Below, piece by piece: positions 43,075 through 51,011 of a stretch of 64,000 nt of DNA (within the stretch, counting starts at the first letter, position 1; each line of letters starts with the position of its first letter). The notes under the pieces were generated by a model. That model did not search any database and was not told the DNA's origin. It saw only the letters and a list, made by a program, of their open reading frames with translations. The position numbers were made by a program, and so were the translations under genes. This DNA comes from an uncultured Ruminiclostridium sp. GTDB lineage: Bacteria; Bacillota; Clostridia; Oscillospirales; Ruminococcaceae. The stretch is from positions 116,618 to 180,617 of the forward strand of contig CANRGJ010000006.1 in assembly GCA_947630175.1 (NCBI GenBank), in the 5' to 3' direction.

Positions 43075-43630
43075 TGCTGTGCCTCCCATTTACCAATACG
43101 CTGTATTTTTCGCCATTTGGACCTTCAAACTCCAGGTTCGCATATTTATATTTGTTGCTGGCGGCGACATCTATTATTTTCGCCTGTGGCAGTATGCGCC
43201 CAGCACACTCCATGAGCTGTGCCAGGATCTGATCGTAGCAAACGGTGTTGACATTTTCGGCCGCTTGTGGTATACTTTCATTGTTGATATTTTCTTGAGC
43301 GTGTTCGGCGTCCTGCCGGGCAGGCTCTTTTTCTTTTTCGGTGGAAGCGAGTATGTTTCTGATGGTTGATTTCGGCACGCCGGTAATCTGCTGTATCTCG
43401 CTTTTGTTTTTACCTTCATTGTACAGCTGCTTTACCGTTTCCTTTTCTTCAGCCGTATGCTTTTTGTAATTTCTCACAGGTTTTTCCTCCTTCATTGCTT
43501 TATGCTTTATCAGAATTTTCTTGATTTCCTCTTCGGAAACTTTGTTGATAACGGCCAGCGTCCTTATCGCCTCGGCGGGAAATTCCCCGCGGTAATACCG
43601 CCAGTAGTAGACGATGTCCTTATCTGTCAT
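43058..43630 (-). CDS. HTH-containing phage early protein
   Basis: 190 residues from the ATG at 43630 (MTDKDIVYYWRYYRGEF); GAGGAAATGACA places the ribosome site correctly for this Met. There are two helix-turn-helix-like parts: FPAEAIRTLAVINKVSEEEI and YNEGKNKSEIQQITGVPKST, the latter a resolvase/Hin-type HTH. A polar linker and a C-terminal alpha/beta region with AAENVNTVCYDQILAQLMEC follow. It may regulate early genes or assist replication. It begins 2 bases after the upstream gene stop. Confidence 0.55.
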   Translation of the reverse strand: MTDKDIVYYWRYYRGEFPAEAIRTLAVINKVSEEEIKKILIKHKAMKEEKPVRNYKKHTAEEKETVKQLYNEGKNKSEIQQITGVPKSTIRNILASTEKEKEPARQDAEHAQENINNESIPQAAENVNTVCYDQILAQLMECAGRILPQAKIIDVAASNKYKYANLEFEGPNGEKYSVLVNGRHSNDENF

Positions 43631-43632
43631 TG

Positions 43633-43851
43633 TCATTTCCTCTTGCCTCTTTTTCGTTCCTTTTTGCCTTCTTTTGCCTCGTCGACCGCAAACATTATCG
43701 TCGCTGCCAAGACAAAAGCCGAGATTGCGTAAAGCAGAATAAGCTGTAAAGGCTTTCCGGGGTGGGTACTTGTGTGACCAGCCCACAGAAAAAGCGCTAT
43801 TGCCGCCAGCGCTCCCAAGAGCATAAGGGCGGATTTTATGTAGTGTTTCAC
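43633..43851 (-). CDS. Small phage membrane protein
   Basis: 72 residues from a GTG at 43851 (GGAGG lies 11 bases upstream); an in-frame start at 43890 would overlap the excisionase gene by 31 bases. There are two hydrophobic helices, SALMLLGALAAIALFLW and QLILLYAISAFVLAATIMF, and a very basic tail ending KKERKRGKRK. Unknown function. Confidence 0.5.
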   Translation of the reverse strand: MKHYIKSALMLLGALAAIALFLWAGHTSTHPGKPLQLILLYAISAFVLAATIMFAVDEAKEGKKERKRGKRK

Positions 43852-43859
43852 AATGCTTT

Positions 43860-44087
43860 TTACCTCCTGTTCTTCTGGGTTTCCCACCAAGCCAGCTGAG
43901 TAATTGTTACAACATATCGTCGTCCCAAAAACTGACCCGGCAGGAGTCCCCTTTTTATGTAGTTCTGCGTGACCTGATAATTCAGACCGACATATTCAGA
44001 GAGTTCTTTTGCGGAAATGCTGTCTTTGCCGCCAAAGCGTTCGCGGAGCGTCGCAAGGGTCTCTCTGTACCCCTCGTTTTCACGCAT
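43860..44087 (-). CDS. Excisionase-like winged HTH protein
   Basis: 75 residues. ISAKELSEYVGLNYQVTQNYIKR, here cited as AKELSEYVGLNYQV then TQNYIKRGLLPG, is a MerR/excisionase-type winged HTH with the wing FLGRRYVVTITQLAWW. It probably assists the integrase during excision or acts as an early repressor. ATG after AAAGGAGGTAACCC. It is the second gene of the lytic operon, after the Cro-like gene. Confidence 0.7.
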   Translation of the reverse strand: MRENEGYRETLATLRERFGGKDSISAKELSEYVGLNYQVTQNYIKRGLLPGQFLGRRYVVTITQLAWWETQKNRR

Positions 44088-44137
44088 GGGTTACCTCCTT
44101 TCTTGCAGGCGATTACAATGTGTTTTGCCGCTTCTTT

Positions 44138-44341
44138 TTATTTTGCATCGGAGCGGGCGAAAAGAAATCTTATATCCATTTCCGGGAAAAGATTAGCCTG
44201 AATGTGGAAGGCTTCCTCTACGTCGAAACTGCGTTCCTGCACCTTCGTGCGGAACGTTGGTTCAGGCATTCCGACAGCCGCAGCCGCAGCATTAAACGAA
44301 ATGCCCTTAGACTTCAACGCATTTCTTAAATTTTCATACAT
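44138..44341 (-). CDS. Cro-like HTH regulator
   Basis: 67 residues beginning MYENLRNALKSKGISFNAAA, a compact HTH with recognition helix AAVGMPEPTFRTKV. It is the first gene of the lytic operon, divergent from the CI-like repressor with an operator region in between: the genetic place of Cro. ATG after AAGGAGGTAAAGCGTA and about 40 bases downstream of a perfect-consensus promoter. Confidence 0.75.
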   Translation of the reverse strand: MYENLRNALKSKGISFNAAAAAVGMPEPTFRTKVQERSFDVEEAFHIQANLFPEMDIRFLFARSDAK

Positions 44342-44363
44342 TACGCTTTACCTCCTTATTTTT

Positions 44364-44521
44364 GTACGAATTTGCGTTTTCTTTCCTGTATTATAACCGC
44401 AAATTTGTACTTTGTCAAGTCAATTTGTACGAATATGCGTATTTTCTTGCAATTTGTACAAACTTGTGCTACACAATTTATAATTTCATACAAAAGTTTT
44501 ACAAATGTACGCATTTTCGTA
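44364..44521. promoter_or_regulatory. Repressor operator cluster
   Basis: Related sites of consensus GTACGAATWTGCGTA: O1 44364-44376, O2 44398-44410 (inverted), O3 44427-44440, a weaker copy 44448-44459 (inverted) and O5 44507-44521 (inverted). O2 lies between -35 and -10 of the lytic promoter; O5 lies just upstream of the repressor promoter. They are the likely binding sites of the CI-like and Cro-like proteins. Confidence 0.75.
44390..44418 (-). promoter_or_regulatory. Lytic (PR-like) promoter
   Basis: Minus strand: perfect -35 TTGACA (44418-44413), 17-bp spacer, perfect -10 TATAAT (44395-44390). It drives the Cro-like gene and the early lytic operon; operator O2 fills the spacer. Confidence 0.85.
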
Positions 44522-44529
44522 TATTTGTA

Positions 44530-44558
44530 TTGATTTTCCGCTTTTAAAGTGATATAAT
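44530..44558 (+). promoter_or_regulatory. Repressor (PRM-like) promoter
   Basis: Plus strand: -35 TTGATT (44530-44535), 17-bp spacer, perfect -10 TATAAT (44553-44558), with the ATG 31 bases on and AGGAGG in between. Confidence 0.75.
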
Positions 44559-44589
44559 AAGTATCACAACAGCAATAGGAGGATAAACC

Positions 44590-45291
44590 ATGAGTTTTGG
44601 AAAGTTGCTTGAAGAAAAAATGATTGCCAGAAATATTAAGCAAGCCGAACTGGCAAAGATGATCAATATACCGAAAAGCACCCTTAACAGTATAATTAAC
44701 CGGGACAACACAAAAATCGAAATAGAAACATTTTTGAAGATATGCGAAGCACTGGACTGCAATCCTGATGAATTTTCCGAAGAAATAAAAAAGAGCGGCA
44801 ACAGAGAGTTGCCACCCAGCTTTATAAATAAGTATTTTGCTCTTGATAACTACGGAAAAGATATGGTAAATGCCGTCCTTGATATGGAATACGCTCGTTG
44901 TGTCGCCGAAGTCGAGGAAGACTACCCAACAATAACGATCCGCCATAGCACTTACAAAGTATCAGCAGGCCGAGGCTTTGACCTTGAGGATCGGGACAGC
45001 TGGGAAGAAATCGATATACCTGATACCCCTGAAGCAAGAAACGCCACTTTTGCTATAACTATTATTGGGGACAGTATGGAACCGATATATTCCGATGGTC
45101 AGATCGTGCTGGTAAAAGAGCAGTCCGCTGTCGATATTGGAGAAACAGGAATATATATCATCAACGGCGGGGGATTTATCAAGAGGAACGGAGGAGATCA
45201 CTTAATCTCTATAAACCCACAGTATGACGACATATATTTTTCTGAGGGAGATACTGTGTATTGCGCGGGCAAGGTGATAGGCACCGTATGA
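44590..45291 (+). CDS. CI-like repressor, HTH plus S24 peptidase
   Basis: 233 residues. An XRE HTH is at about 5-62 (IKQAELAKMINIPKSTLNSI). The LexA/S24 domain is at about 115-230, with the cleavage-type Ala-Gly pair at 126-127 in SAGRGF, nucleophile Ser162 in IGDSMEP and Lys198 in GGFIKRN. The repressor should hold the prophage in lysogeny and self-cleave on RecA activation. Its stop overlaps the start of the K+ channel gene as ATGA, so the two are translated together from the lysogenic promoter. Confidence 0.92.
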   Translation: MSFGKLLEEKMIARNIKQAELAKMINIPKSTLNSIINRDNTKIEIETFLKICEALDCNPDEFSEEIKKSGNRELPPSFINKYFALDNYGKDMVNAVLDMEYARCVAEVEEDYPTITIRHSTYKVSAGRGFDLEDRDSWEEIDIPDTPEARNATFAITIIGDSMEPIYSDGQIVLVKEQSAVDIGETGIYIINGGGFIKRNGGDHLISINPQYDDIYFSEGDTVYCAGKVIGTV

Positions 45292-46016
45292 GGGATAAAT
45301 TATATAAAGTGATTGCCGCTTCGGAAGGCAGCAAGCTCAGCACAGCCTATGACATTTTTATGATCGTTGTCATAGTGATAAGTATTCTTCCCTTGGCGTT
45401 CAAAGAAACGTATCCGTTCTTCGAGGCTGCGGATAAGGTTTGCGCTGTTATTTTTATTATTGATTATATCCTTCGGTGGTTTACAGCCGACTATAAATTC
45501 GGCAAGCACAATGCAATTTCCTTTATCCGTTATCCCGTGTCTCCTATGGCGATAATTGACCTTGTTTCCGTTCTGCCGTCGCTCACAGTATTAAATCAGG
45601 GATTTAAATTGCTCCGACTGCTCAGAATGTTTCGGGCGCTGCGTGTATTCCGTGCGTTTAAGCTGCTGCGATATTCCAAAAATGCGACCATTATATTCAA
45701 CGTTTTTAAAAAACAAAAAGTTGCCTTGAGTTATGTCCTGATACTTGCCGTCGGGTACATAGTCATATCCGCCCTGATAGTTTTTAACGTTGAGCCTGAG
45801 TCCTTCGGCAGCTTTTTCGACGCTATTTATTGGGCGACGGTTTCACTCACCACTATGGGCTACGGTGACATATATCCGGTGACCACTGTCGGCAGAATTG
45901 TTACGATGGTATCGTCGCTTTTCGGGATCGCTATAATTGCGCTCCCAGCCGGCATTATCACCGCAGGATATATGGACGAGATACATAATATTTCGGACAA
46001 AAAAGATCAAAAATAA
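45288..46016 (+). CDS. Voltage-gated potassium channel subunit, prophage-encoded
   Basis: 242 residues with six membrane segments as in Kv channels. The voltage sensor S4 (about 107-128) has positive residues every third position: R110, R113, R116, R119, R122, K125 and R128. The pore loop has the selectivity filter TTMGYGDIYP (188-197) and an S6 helix with IIALPAGIITAGYMDEI. A tetramer would conduct K+ across the host membrane. The ATG overlaps the repressor stop (ATGA). Sitting between repressor and integrase, it is expressed in lysogeny. Its role there, such as membrane potential or superinfection control, is unknown. Confidence 0.9.
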   Translation: MRDKLYKVIAASEGSKLSTAYDIFMIVVIVISILPLAFKETYPFFEAADKVCAVIFIIDYILRWFTADYKFGKHNAISFIRYPVSPMAIIDLVSVLPSLTVLNQGFKLLRLLRMFRALRVFRAFKLLRYSKNATIIFNVFKKQKVALSYVLILAVGYIVISALIVFNVEPESFGSFFDAIYWATVSLTTMGYGDIYPVTTVGRIVTMVSSLFGIAIIALPAGIITAGYMDEIHNISDKKDQK

Positions 46017-46107
46017 AAACTCCCCGCTGATGTTGGCGCATCAGCGGGGAAGTGACCAATCAAACAAGCACCCTTGCGAAGTGACAATGTTATGATTTCA
46101 AGCGGTC
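46005..46107 (-). ncRNA. Candidate minus-strand small RNA between channel and integrase
   Basis: A minus-strand promoter (46114-46142) would start an RNA near 46107. About 60 nt later comes a 12-bp stem (46050-46039 with 46032-46021), followed on this strand by a T-rich tail GTTTTTATTTTT: a proper terminator. The roughly 100-nt RNA has no useful ORF and its last bases are antisense to the end of the channel gene. The hairpin sequence recalls type I antitoxin RNAs of Firmicutes, but no small toxin gene was found opposite it. Confidence 0.45.
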
Positions 46108-46128
46108 ATAATCATTATATCACTTCGC
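46076..46128. repeat. Nested inverted repeats upstream of the integrase
   Basis: GCGAAGTGA (46076-46084) is repeated inverted at 46120-46128, and ATGATT (46092-46097) at 46110-46115. The outer right arm lies in the spacer of the minus-strand promoter. It could be an operator or a recombinase-binding region. Confidence 0.5.
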
Positions 46129-46142
46129 TTGGGAAATTGCAA
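46114..46142 (-). promoter_or_regulatory. Minus-strand promoter for the candidate small RNA
   Basis: -35 TTGCAA (46142-46137), 17-bp spacer, perfect -10 TATAAT (46119-46114) on the minus strand, facing away from the integrase. Confidence 0.6.
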
Positions 46143-46158
46143 GCGAAAGGATAATAAA

Positions 46159-47220
46159 ATGAAAAAGCGCGCAGACGGATTATACCGTAAAAAGATGATG
46201 ATAGCAGGAAAAGAGCGCTATTTTTACGGGAAAACCATCAAGGAAGTGGATCAAAAAATTGTTGAGGCGTTGAAAGCTCCTGTTCCCGAAAACAGCCAAA
46301 GCAGGCGCTTCGGATATTGGGCGGACAAGTGGTGGGAAATGCACCGTGAAACCATCAAGCACAACACCCAGGTGTGCTACACTAAGCCGCTTGCCGAATG
46401 CAAGGCGTTTTTTAAAAACAGCCGTATAGACGAAATAAAGCCCGCCGATGTTTCTGAATTTATACAGGAGCTTGCAAAAAAAGAATTTGCCCGCCAGACT
46501 GTCAAGGTGCGTCATATAGTGCTGGGGAAAATTTTTGATTATGCAATATTAAACGGAGCGGCGTTTTTTAATCCCGTAAAGGTAGTGGAAATACCGAAGG
46601 GACTTTCCCACAAAGAGAGGGAAACGCTTTCTGAGGAGCAGATACAGCGGGTAAACGAAAGCGGCAATTTGTTTGCAAATTTCCTGCTATACACAGGAAT
46701 GAGACGGAACGAGGCTCTTGCGATTCGTTGGGACGATATAGATTTTTCCAAAAAACAGATAACGGTAAACAAGCAGCTCCTGTGGCAGACAGCGGCTCCG
46801 CCTGAGATAACCGATACAACGAAATCTAAAAGCGGAAACAGAATTGTACCCCTTTTAAAGCCTCTTGAGGATCTGCTGAAAAAGCAGTCGAAAAAATCTG
46901 AATATGTATTTTCTTACAACGGAAAAATTATGACGAAAAGCGGCTATAAATATCTTTGGGATAAGGTTAAGCGGGACTGCGGCGATGACAGTATAACCGC
47001 TCACCAATTCCGCCACGCATATATTACAATGCTCTGGGCAAGCGGAATTGATGTTAAAACTGCTCAAAAGCTGGCAGGTCACTCCAAGGTCGAGATAATG
47101 CTCGACATTTATACCCATCTCAACAACCAGGCGACTGAAACCGCTACGGAAAAGTTAAACGGATTTTTGGAAACATCAAGGGGCAGTAAACGGGGTAAAA
47201 CTAAGCTAACGGCGATATAA
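46159..47220 (+). CDS. Phage integrase, tyrosine recombinase
   Basis: 353 residues. An N-terminal AP2-like arm-binding part (RADGLYRKKMMIAGKERYFY) and a SAM-like core-binding domain (about 50-145) precede the catalytic domain, with Arg182 in TGMRRNEAL, His282 and Arg285 in HQFRHAYIT, His308 in AGHSKVEI and the nucleophile Tyr318 in IYTHL. It lies 16 bases from attR, as expected for a tRNA-specific integrase. The ATG at 46159 follows GAAAGGATAATAAA. Confidence 0.93.
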   Translation: MKKRADGLYRKKMMIAGKERYFYGKTIKEVDQKIVEALKAPVPENSQSRRFGYWADKWWEMHRETIKHNTQVCYTKPLAECKAFFKNSRIDEIKPADVSEFIQELAKKEFARQTVKVRHIVLGKIFDYAILNGAAFFNPVKVVEIPKGLSHKERETLSEEQIQRVNESGNLFANFLLYTGMRRNEALAIRWDDIDFSKKQITVNKQLLWQTAAPPEITDTTKSKSGNRIVPLLKPLEDLLKKQSKKSEYVFSYNGKIMTKSGYKYLWDKVKRDCGDDSITAHQFRHAYITMLWASGIDVKTAQKLAGHSKVEIMLDIYTHLNNQATETATEKLNGFLETSRGSKRGKTKLTAI

Positions 47221-47236
47221 AAGCATTTTTATGTAT

Positions 47237-47294
47237 TTGGAAATCATGTAAACGCGAAAGTGTTTCGAGAGTTCGAATCTCTCCATCTCCGCCA
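47237..47294 (+). repeat. Prophage attachment site, right (attR)
   Basis: Perfect 58-bp copy of the tRNA-Ser 3' part at 15350-15407. It lacks the 5' half, so it is not a second tRNA gene; before integration it was the end of the host tRNA gene. Confidence 0.92.
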
Positions 47295-47297
47295 AAT

Positions 47298-47346
47298 AAG
47301 AACCCTAATTTTGATACAAAGCGTATCGAAGTTAGGGTTCTTTCTT
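47298..47346 (+). terminator. Original tRNA-Ser terminator
   Basis: A long imperfect stem AAGAACCCTAA...GATAC with GTATC...TTAGGGTTCTT, then a T-rich run. It is now separated from the tRNA by the prophage. Confidence 0.7.
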
Positions 47347-47472
47347 TTTGCCCGAAAAAGGCTTGAAAACAGGGCTTTTCGCCACTTTCGGCGTCCGTGC
47401 GCTTACGATTATTTAGCCGCCAGCAAGTCGAAACGCTCCTGTTTTCATCCTCTTTCCCTGCTGTTTTCAAAC

Positions 47473-47564
47473 GGGTAATCGTTGAAAGATTAGTAACCGT
47501 TGATTTTATGGGGGCAATCGTTGAACTTATGGGTAATCGTTGGATTTTTGGGTGTAATCGTTAA
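47473..47564 (+). repeat. Five iteron-like 9-bp repeats
   Basis: TAAYCGTTG-type units begin at 47476 (TAATCGTTG), 47494 (TAACCGTTG), 47515 (CAATCGTTG), 47534 (TAATCGTTG) and 47555 (TAATCGTTA), spaced 18-21 bp. They lie in the gene-free stretch 47347-47580, just past the end of the recombinase gene. The roughly two-turn spacing suggests binding sites on one face of the DNA. Nothing else was seen in that gap. Confidence 0.7.
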
Positions 47565-47580
47565 TCGACCGCCGTCTCGT

Positions 47581-48528
47581 TCACAGCAGATCATTCAAAA
47601 GGTTCATACACTTGATTTTCTGCTGCAAATTGGCGCTGCCATAAACATTGAGCGTAAACGACACATTTTTATGCCCCAGGATTTCCGACAGAGATTTAAT
47701 ATCAAAGTCGGGAATTTCGATTGCTCGGACTGCAAAAGTGTGCCGTATTTCATGGAATTTCACCTTTGGAAGGTTATACCGCTTGAGGAACCGGGCGAAA
47801 TACTGCCTGTATGTCCGTGGCTCGGTTGGCCTGCTCTTGCCCGTGAGAAAATACTGCGTGGGGTTATCGGATATGTACTTCCGTATTATATTCGAGAGCA
47901 GAGACGGAAACGGAATGGTGCGAATTGAACTTTTCGTTTTCGGGGGTCCTATGTTTATGTAGGTTTCTCCCTTTCGCTTGTCGTAGATGCGCTGCACGGT
48001 TCGGTTGATGGTGATTGTGTTTTCCGAAAGCGAGATGTCGCCCATCTGCAATCCGCACAGTTCGCCGATTCGTATCCCCGTCAGGAGCGCGACCAGGATA
48101 CCGGCAGACTTGCGATTCAAGTGAAGGTAGATACATTGTATCAATTCTTGCTCCTGCTCTTTGGAGAGCGAAACAACACGATGAACACCTCCCTCCTTTG
48201 GGTACTCGACTAAATCCCAATTCAAAAGCGGAATGGCTTTTTCCTTGTACCCGTATGTCATGGACAGCCGCAGGACGAGAATGACATCCCGTATAGTCTT
48301 GACGGTCAGCCCGCCGGTCTTATCCATCCTGCCCTCGCTGTAAAGGTGCAGAATGTACTGCTGAATGTCGGCTTCTGTTATGGAGCCGATTTTTCTTTTC
48401 CCGAAGTACGGGATCAGATGGTTCTCCGCGATTAACACGAAGTTTGCGTGGGTCGACGCCGTAATCATTGGCTGCTTAGATTTCAGCCATTCATTAAGGA
48501 GCGCCTTGTATTGAGTGTTTTCAGTCAT
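47581..48528 (-). CDS. Tyrosine recombinase of the hsdS shufflon
   Basis: 315 residues from the ATG at 48528 (MTENTQYKALLNEWL) with GGGAGG 8 bases upstream. Catalytic residues: Arg153 in LTGIRIGELCG, His259 and Arg262 in FHEIRHTF, His286 in LGHKN, Tyr296 in LNVYGS. An N-terminal SAM-like domain (1-105) is present. The gene lies next to three silent hsdS copies with repeats inverted relative to the expressed hsdS, the layout of type I systems whose specificity is switched by DNA inversion. It is therefore predicted to invert hsdS segments rather than to move an element. Confidence 0.85.
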   Translation of the reverse strand: MTENTQYKALLNEWLKSKQPMITASTHANFVLIAENHLIPYFGKRKIGSITEADIQQYILHLYSEGRMDKTGGLTVKTIRDVILVLRLSMTYGYKEKAIPLLNWDLVEYPKEGGVHRVVSLSKEQEQELIQCIYLHLNRKSAGILVALLTGIRIGELCGLQMGDISLSENTITINRTVQRIYDKRKGETYINIGPPKTKSSIRTIPFPSLLSNIIRKYISDNPTQYFLTGKSRPTEPRTYRQYFARFLKRYNLPKVKFHEIRHTFAVRAIEIPDFDIKSLSEILGHKNVSFTLNVYGSANLQQKIKCMNLLNDLL

Positions 48529-48577
48529 GATGACCACCTCCCAAGATATTATGGAGGCATTTTGGCGCTCCTGTAGT

Positions 48578-48605
48578 CCTTAAGTAATAGTCAAAAGGCT
48601 CTCGT
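48578..48605 (+). repeat. N-terminal shufflon repeat, copy 1
   Basis: Starts CCTTAAGTAATAGTC; 27 of 28 bases match the copies at 49833, 51671 and (inverted) 54087. Similarity goes on for about 40 more bases. It is a predicted crossover region. Confidence 0.8.
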
Positions 48606-49158
48606 CCCCAAGCTGCGGTTTCCGGGCTTTGAGGGGGAATGGAAAGAATCCACCCTTGGCGAAATAGGTACATTTACAAAGGGAGCGCCTCTCTCAAAGG
48701 CCGATATATCTTCACAGGGGACTCCCTTTATTCTCTACGGCGAACTCTATACTACATACGACGAAGTAATCGAAAATGTCGTGAGAAGAACTGAAAAAAA
48801 CGCTTCTTCCGAGCAAATCAGCCGAATTGGAGATGTTATTATTCCGACATCGGGTGAAACACCAGAAGAAATAGCTACAGCTTCATGCGTTATGCTACCG
48901 GGAGTAATTCTTGCCGGTGACCTAAACATCTTTCGCACAAATACGGTTGACGGTCGGCTGATTAGTTACATAATACGCCATGTCATCAACAAGAAAATTT
49001 CTTGTGTCGCACAAGGAAAATCAGTGGTCCATGTCAAAGCTGATGAGCTATCCAAAATATCTGTGCGCTATCCCGGCTCCGCCGAGCAACACAAACTGCT
49101 ATCATTTTTGGCACTTTTACAATCGAGAATTGCAGTCCAGCGTCGTCTTGTTGAAGCC

Positions 49159-49190
49159 CTCAAGTCATATAAAAGAGGGGTATCTACAGC
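49159..49190 (+). repeat. Central shufflon repeat, copy 1
   Basis: CTCAAGTCATATAAAAGAGG plus GGTATCTACAGC, encoding the conserved helix between the two TRDs. Identical to 50420-50451; related copies are at 52273-52295, and inverted at 51568-51587 and 53551-53573. Confidence 0.8.
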
Positions 49191-49832
49191 TATTTTTTCT
49201 CAAAAGATTACTATTGGGAAAAAGGGCGATTTGTTTCCGAAGTGGGAGAAAATCTCTATTGGAGATGTCTTTTCAGAACGGGTTGAGCGTGCTGTTGGAG
49301 ACGAGGAACTCCTTGCGGTCACAATCACCGGCGGCGTACAAAAGAGGTCTGAACTTGACCTGAAAGATAACTCAAGTGATGACAAAAGCAATTATAAAGT
49401 TGTTTGCCCAGGTGATTTGCCATACAACACCATGCGTATGTGGCAGGGTGCAAGTGGCGCATCGCCTTACAAAGGCATTGTAAGTCCCGCTTATACGATA
49501 TTACGGCTGAATGATCCTCACAATGACGATGTATGGTTTTGGGCTGCATATTTCAAAGAACGGTCGATGTTGAATGAATTTCAAAAATATTCGCAAGGAT
49601 TAACTTCGGACACATGGAATTTAAAGTACGACCAAATAAAGAGCATAGCAATACGGCACCCTGGCGTGGACGAGCAAAAACTAATAACCAGATACTTAAA
49701 AACAATCGATGCTCGTATAAACTCGGACAGTGCTGTTTTGATTGCGCTTTCAAAAGTGAAAGCCTTCTTTTTGAAAGAAATGTTTATATAACCTTACCAC
49801 GAAGGGGGACGGTTTCTGCAGGCTGAAATAAG

Positions 49833-49860
49833 CCTCAAGTAATAGTCAAAAGGCTCTCGT
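49833..49860 (+). repeat. N-terminal shufflon repeat, copy 2
   Basis: CCTCAAGTAATAGTC followed by AAAAGGCTCTCGT; identical over 28 bp to 51671-51698 and to the inverted copy in the expressed hsdS (54087-54114). Confidence 0.85.
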
Positions 49861-50419
49861 CCCCAAGCTGCGGTTTCCGGGCTTTGAGGGGGAATGGCAC
49901 ACAGTTCGCTTATCTGATTTCACAGACCGAATCACTCGCAAAAACAGTCAAAACGAAAGCGATCTCCCCTTGACCATATCATCGAAGGACGGCCTTGTAG
50001 ATCAAATTTCATATTTCAATAAAACCGTTGCCAGCAAGGATATGAGCGGGTATTATTTACTGCTGAACGGCGAATTTGCCTACAACAAAAGCTATTCTGT
50101 TGGATTTGATTTCGGATCAATCAAAAGATTTGATCGTTACCCTATGGGGGCGCTCTCAACGCTCTACATCTGTTTTTCCGTAAAAAATTATGATTCAGAT
50201 TTCATAAAAACATATTTCGATTCCTTGAAATGGTATAAGGAAATTTACATGATTGCCGCCGAAGGCGCACGAAATCACGGTCTACTCAATGTGCCGACCG
50301 AGGATTTCTTTGCTACACGCCACACACTCCCTACCAATCTGAAAGAGCAAAAGAAAATTGCTGCTTTTATGAAGTTGTTGGAGCGTCGGATCGATGCCCA
50401 GCGTCGATTGGTAGAAAAC

Positions 50420-50451
50420 CTCAAGTCATATAAAAGAGGGGTATCTACAGC
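50420..50451 (+). repeat. Central shufflon repeat, copy 2
   Basis: Same 32 bp as 49159-49190. It encodes LKSYKRGVSTA between the two TRDs of silent copy 2. Confidence 0.85.
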
Positions 50452-51011
50452 TATTTTCACCGAATCTTTACATATCGGGAGTAAAAGCAAATGGCAAGAG
50501 TTTTCACTTGGCGATTTCTGTACAGTAGTTATGGGACAATCCCCGGACTCAACCACATATAATAGCGATGGTTTGGGGCTTCCACTTGTTCAAGGCAATG
50601 CCGACATCTGTGAAGGGATTACCCAGCCACAACATTTTACTTCTGCTCCAACTAAAATCGCTACTGCTAATTCGATTTTATTGTCTGTACGCGCACCAGT
50701 TGGCAGCGTAAGTATTGCCAATCAAACTGTTTGTATTGGTCGTGGAGTGTGTTCAATCACATCTGAAAATATGGATTTCTTATATCAGCTTCTTGTTCAT
50801 ATTCAGGATAAATGGAAAAAAATTGAACAAGGCGGCACATTCACGGCTATAAGTGGAGATGATATACGCAGATTTCGAGTTAATATACCGTGCGTTTCCG
50901 ATCAGATTATAGTCGGCAGATTTTTAGGAGCCATAGACCACCTCATAAATCAAAATAAAGCGATTTGCGTCGCACTTTCAAAACTAAAATCAGCCTTTTT
51001 GCAGATTCTAT

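Larger units (their letters stand above)
48577..49791 (+). pseudogene. Silent hsdS copy 1 (two target-recognition domains, no start)
   Basis: An open frame of about 404 codons from just after a TAG at 48574 to the stop at 49791. It starts with the shared segment LSNSQKALVPKLRFPGFEGE, so it equals the body of the expressed hsdS but lacks ATG, ribosome site and promoter. TRD1, a central conserved helix with VQRRLVEALKSYKRGV (at about 49138-49190), TRD2 and a C-terminal FLKEMFI are all intact. It is a donor cassette for inversion with 52877-54127. A GTG at 48781 would give a truncated protein and is not believed. Confidence 0.85.

Noticed and set aside
46021..46050. A plus-strand terminator after the K+ channel gene.
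   Set aside because: No T-run follows on the plus strand; the T-rich tail is on the minus strand.
47237..47294. A second tRNA-Ser gene.
   Set aside because: Only the 3' part from the anticodon loop is there; the acceptor 5' strand and D-arm are missing. It is attR.
47473..47564. A CRISPR array reading of the 9-bp repeats.
   Set aside because: Repeats are too short, spacers are 9-12 bp, and no cas gene is present in the window.
48781..49791. An independently expressed hsdS starting at the GTG at 48781.
   Set aside because: Homology to hsdS starts about 200 bases earlier in the same frame, no ribosome site precedes the GTG, and TRD1 would be cut.
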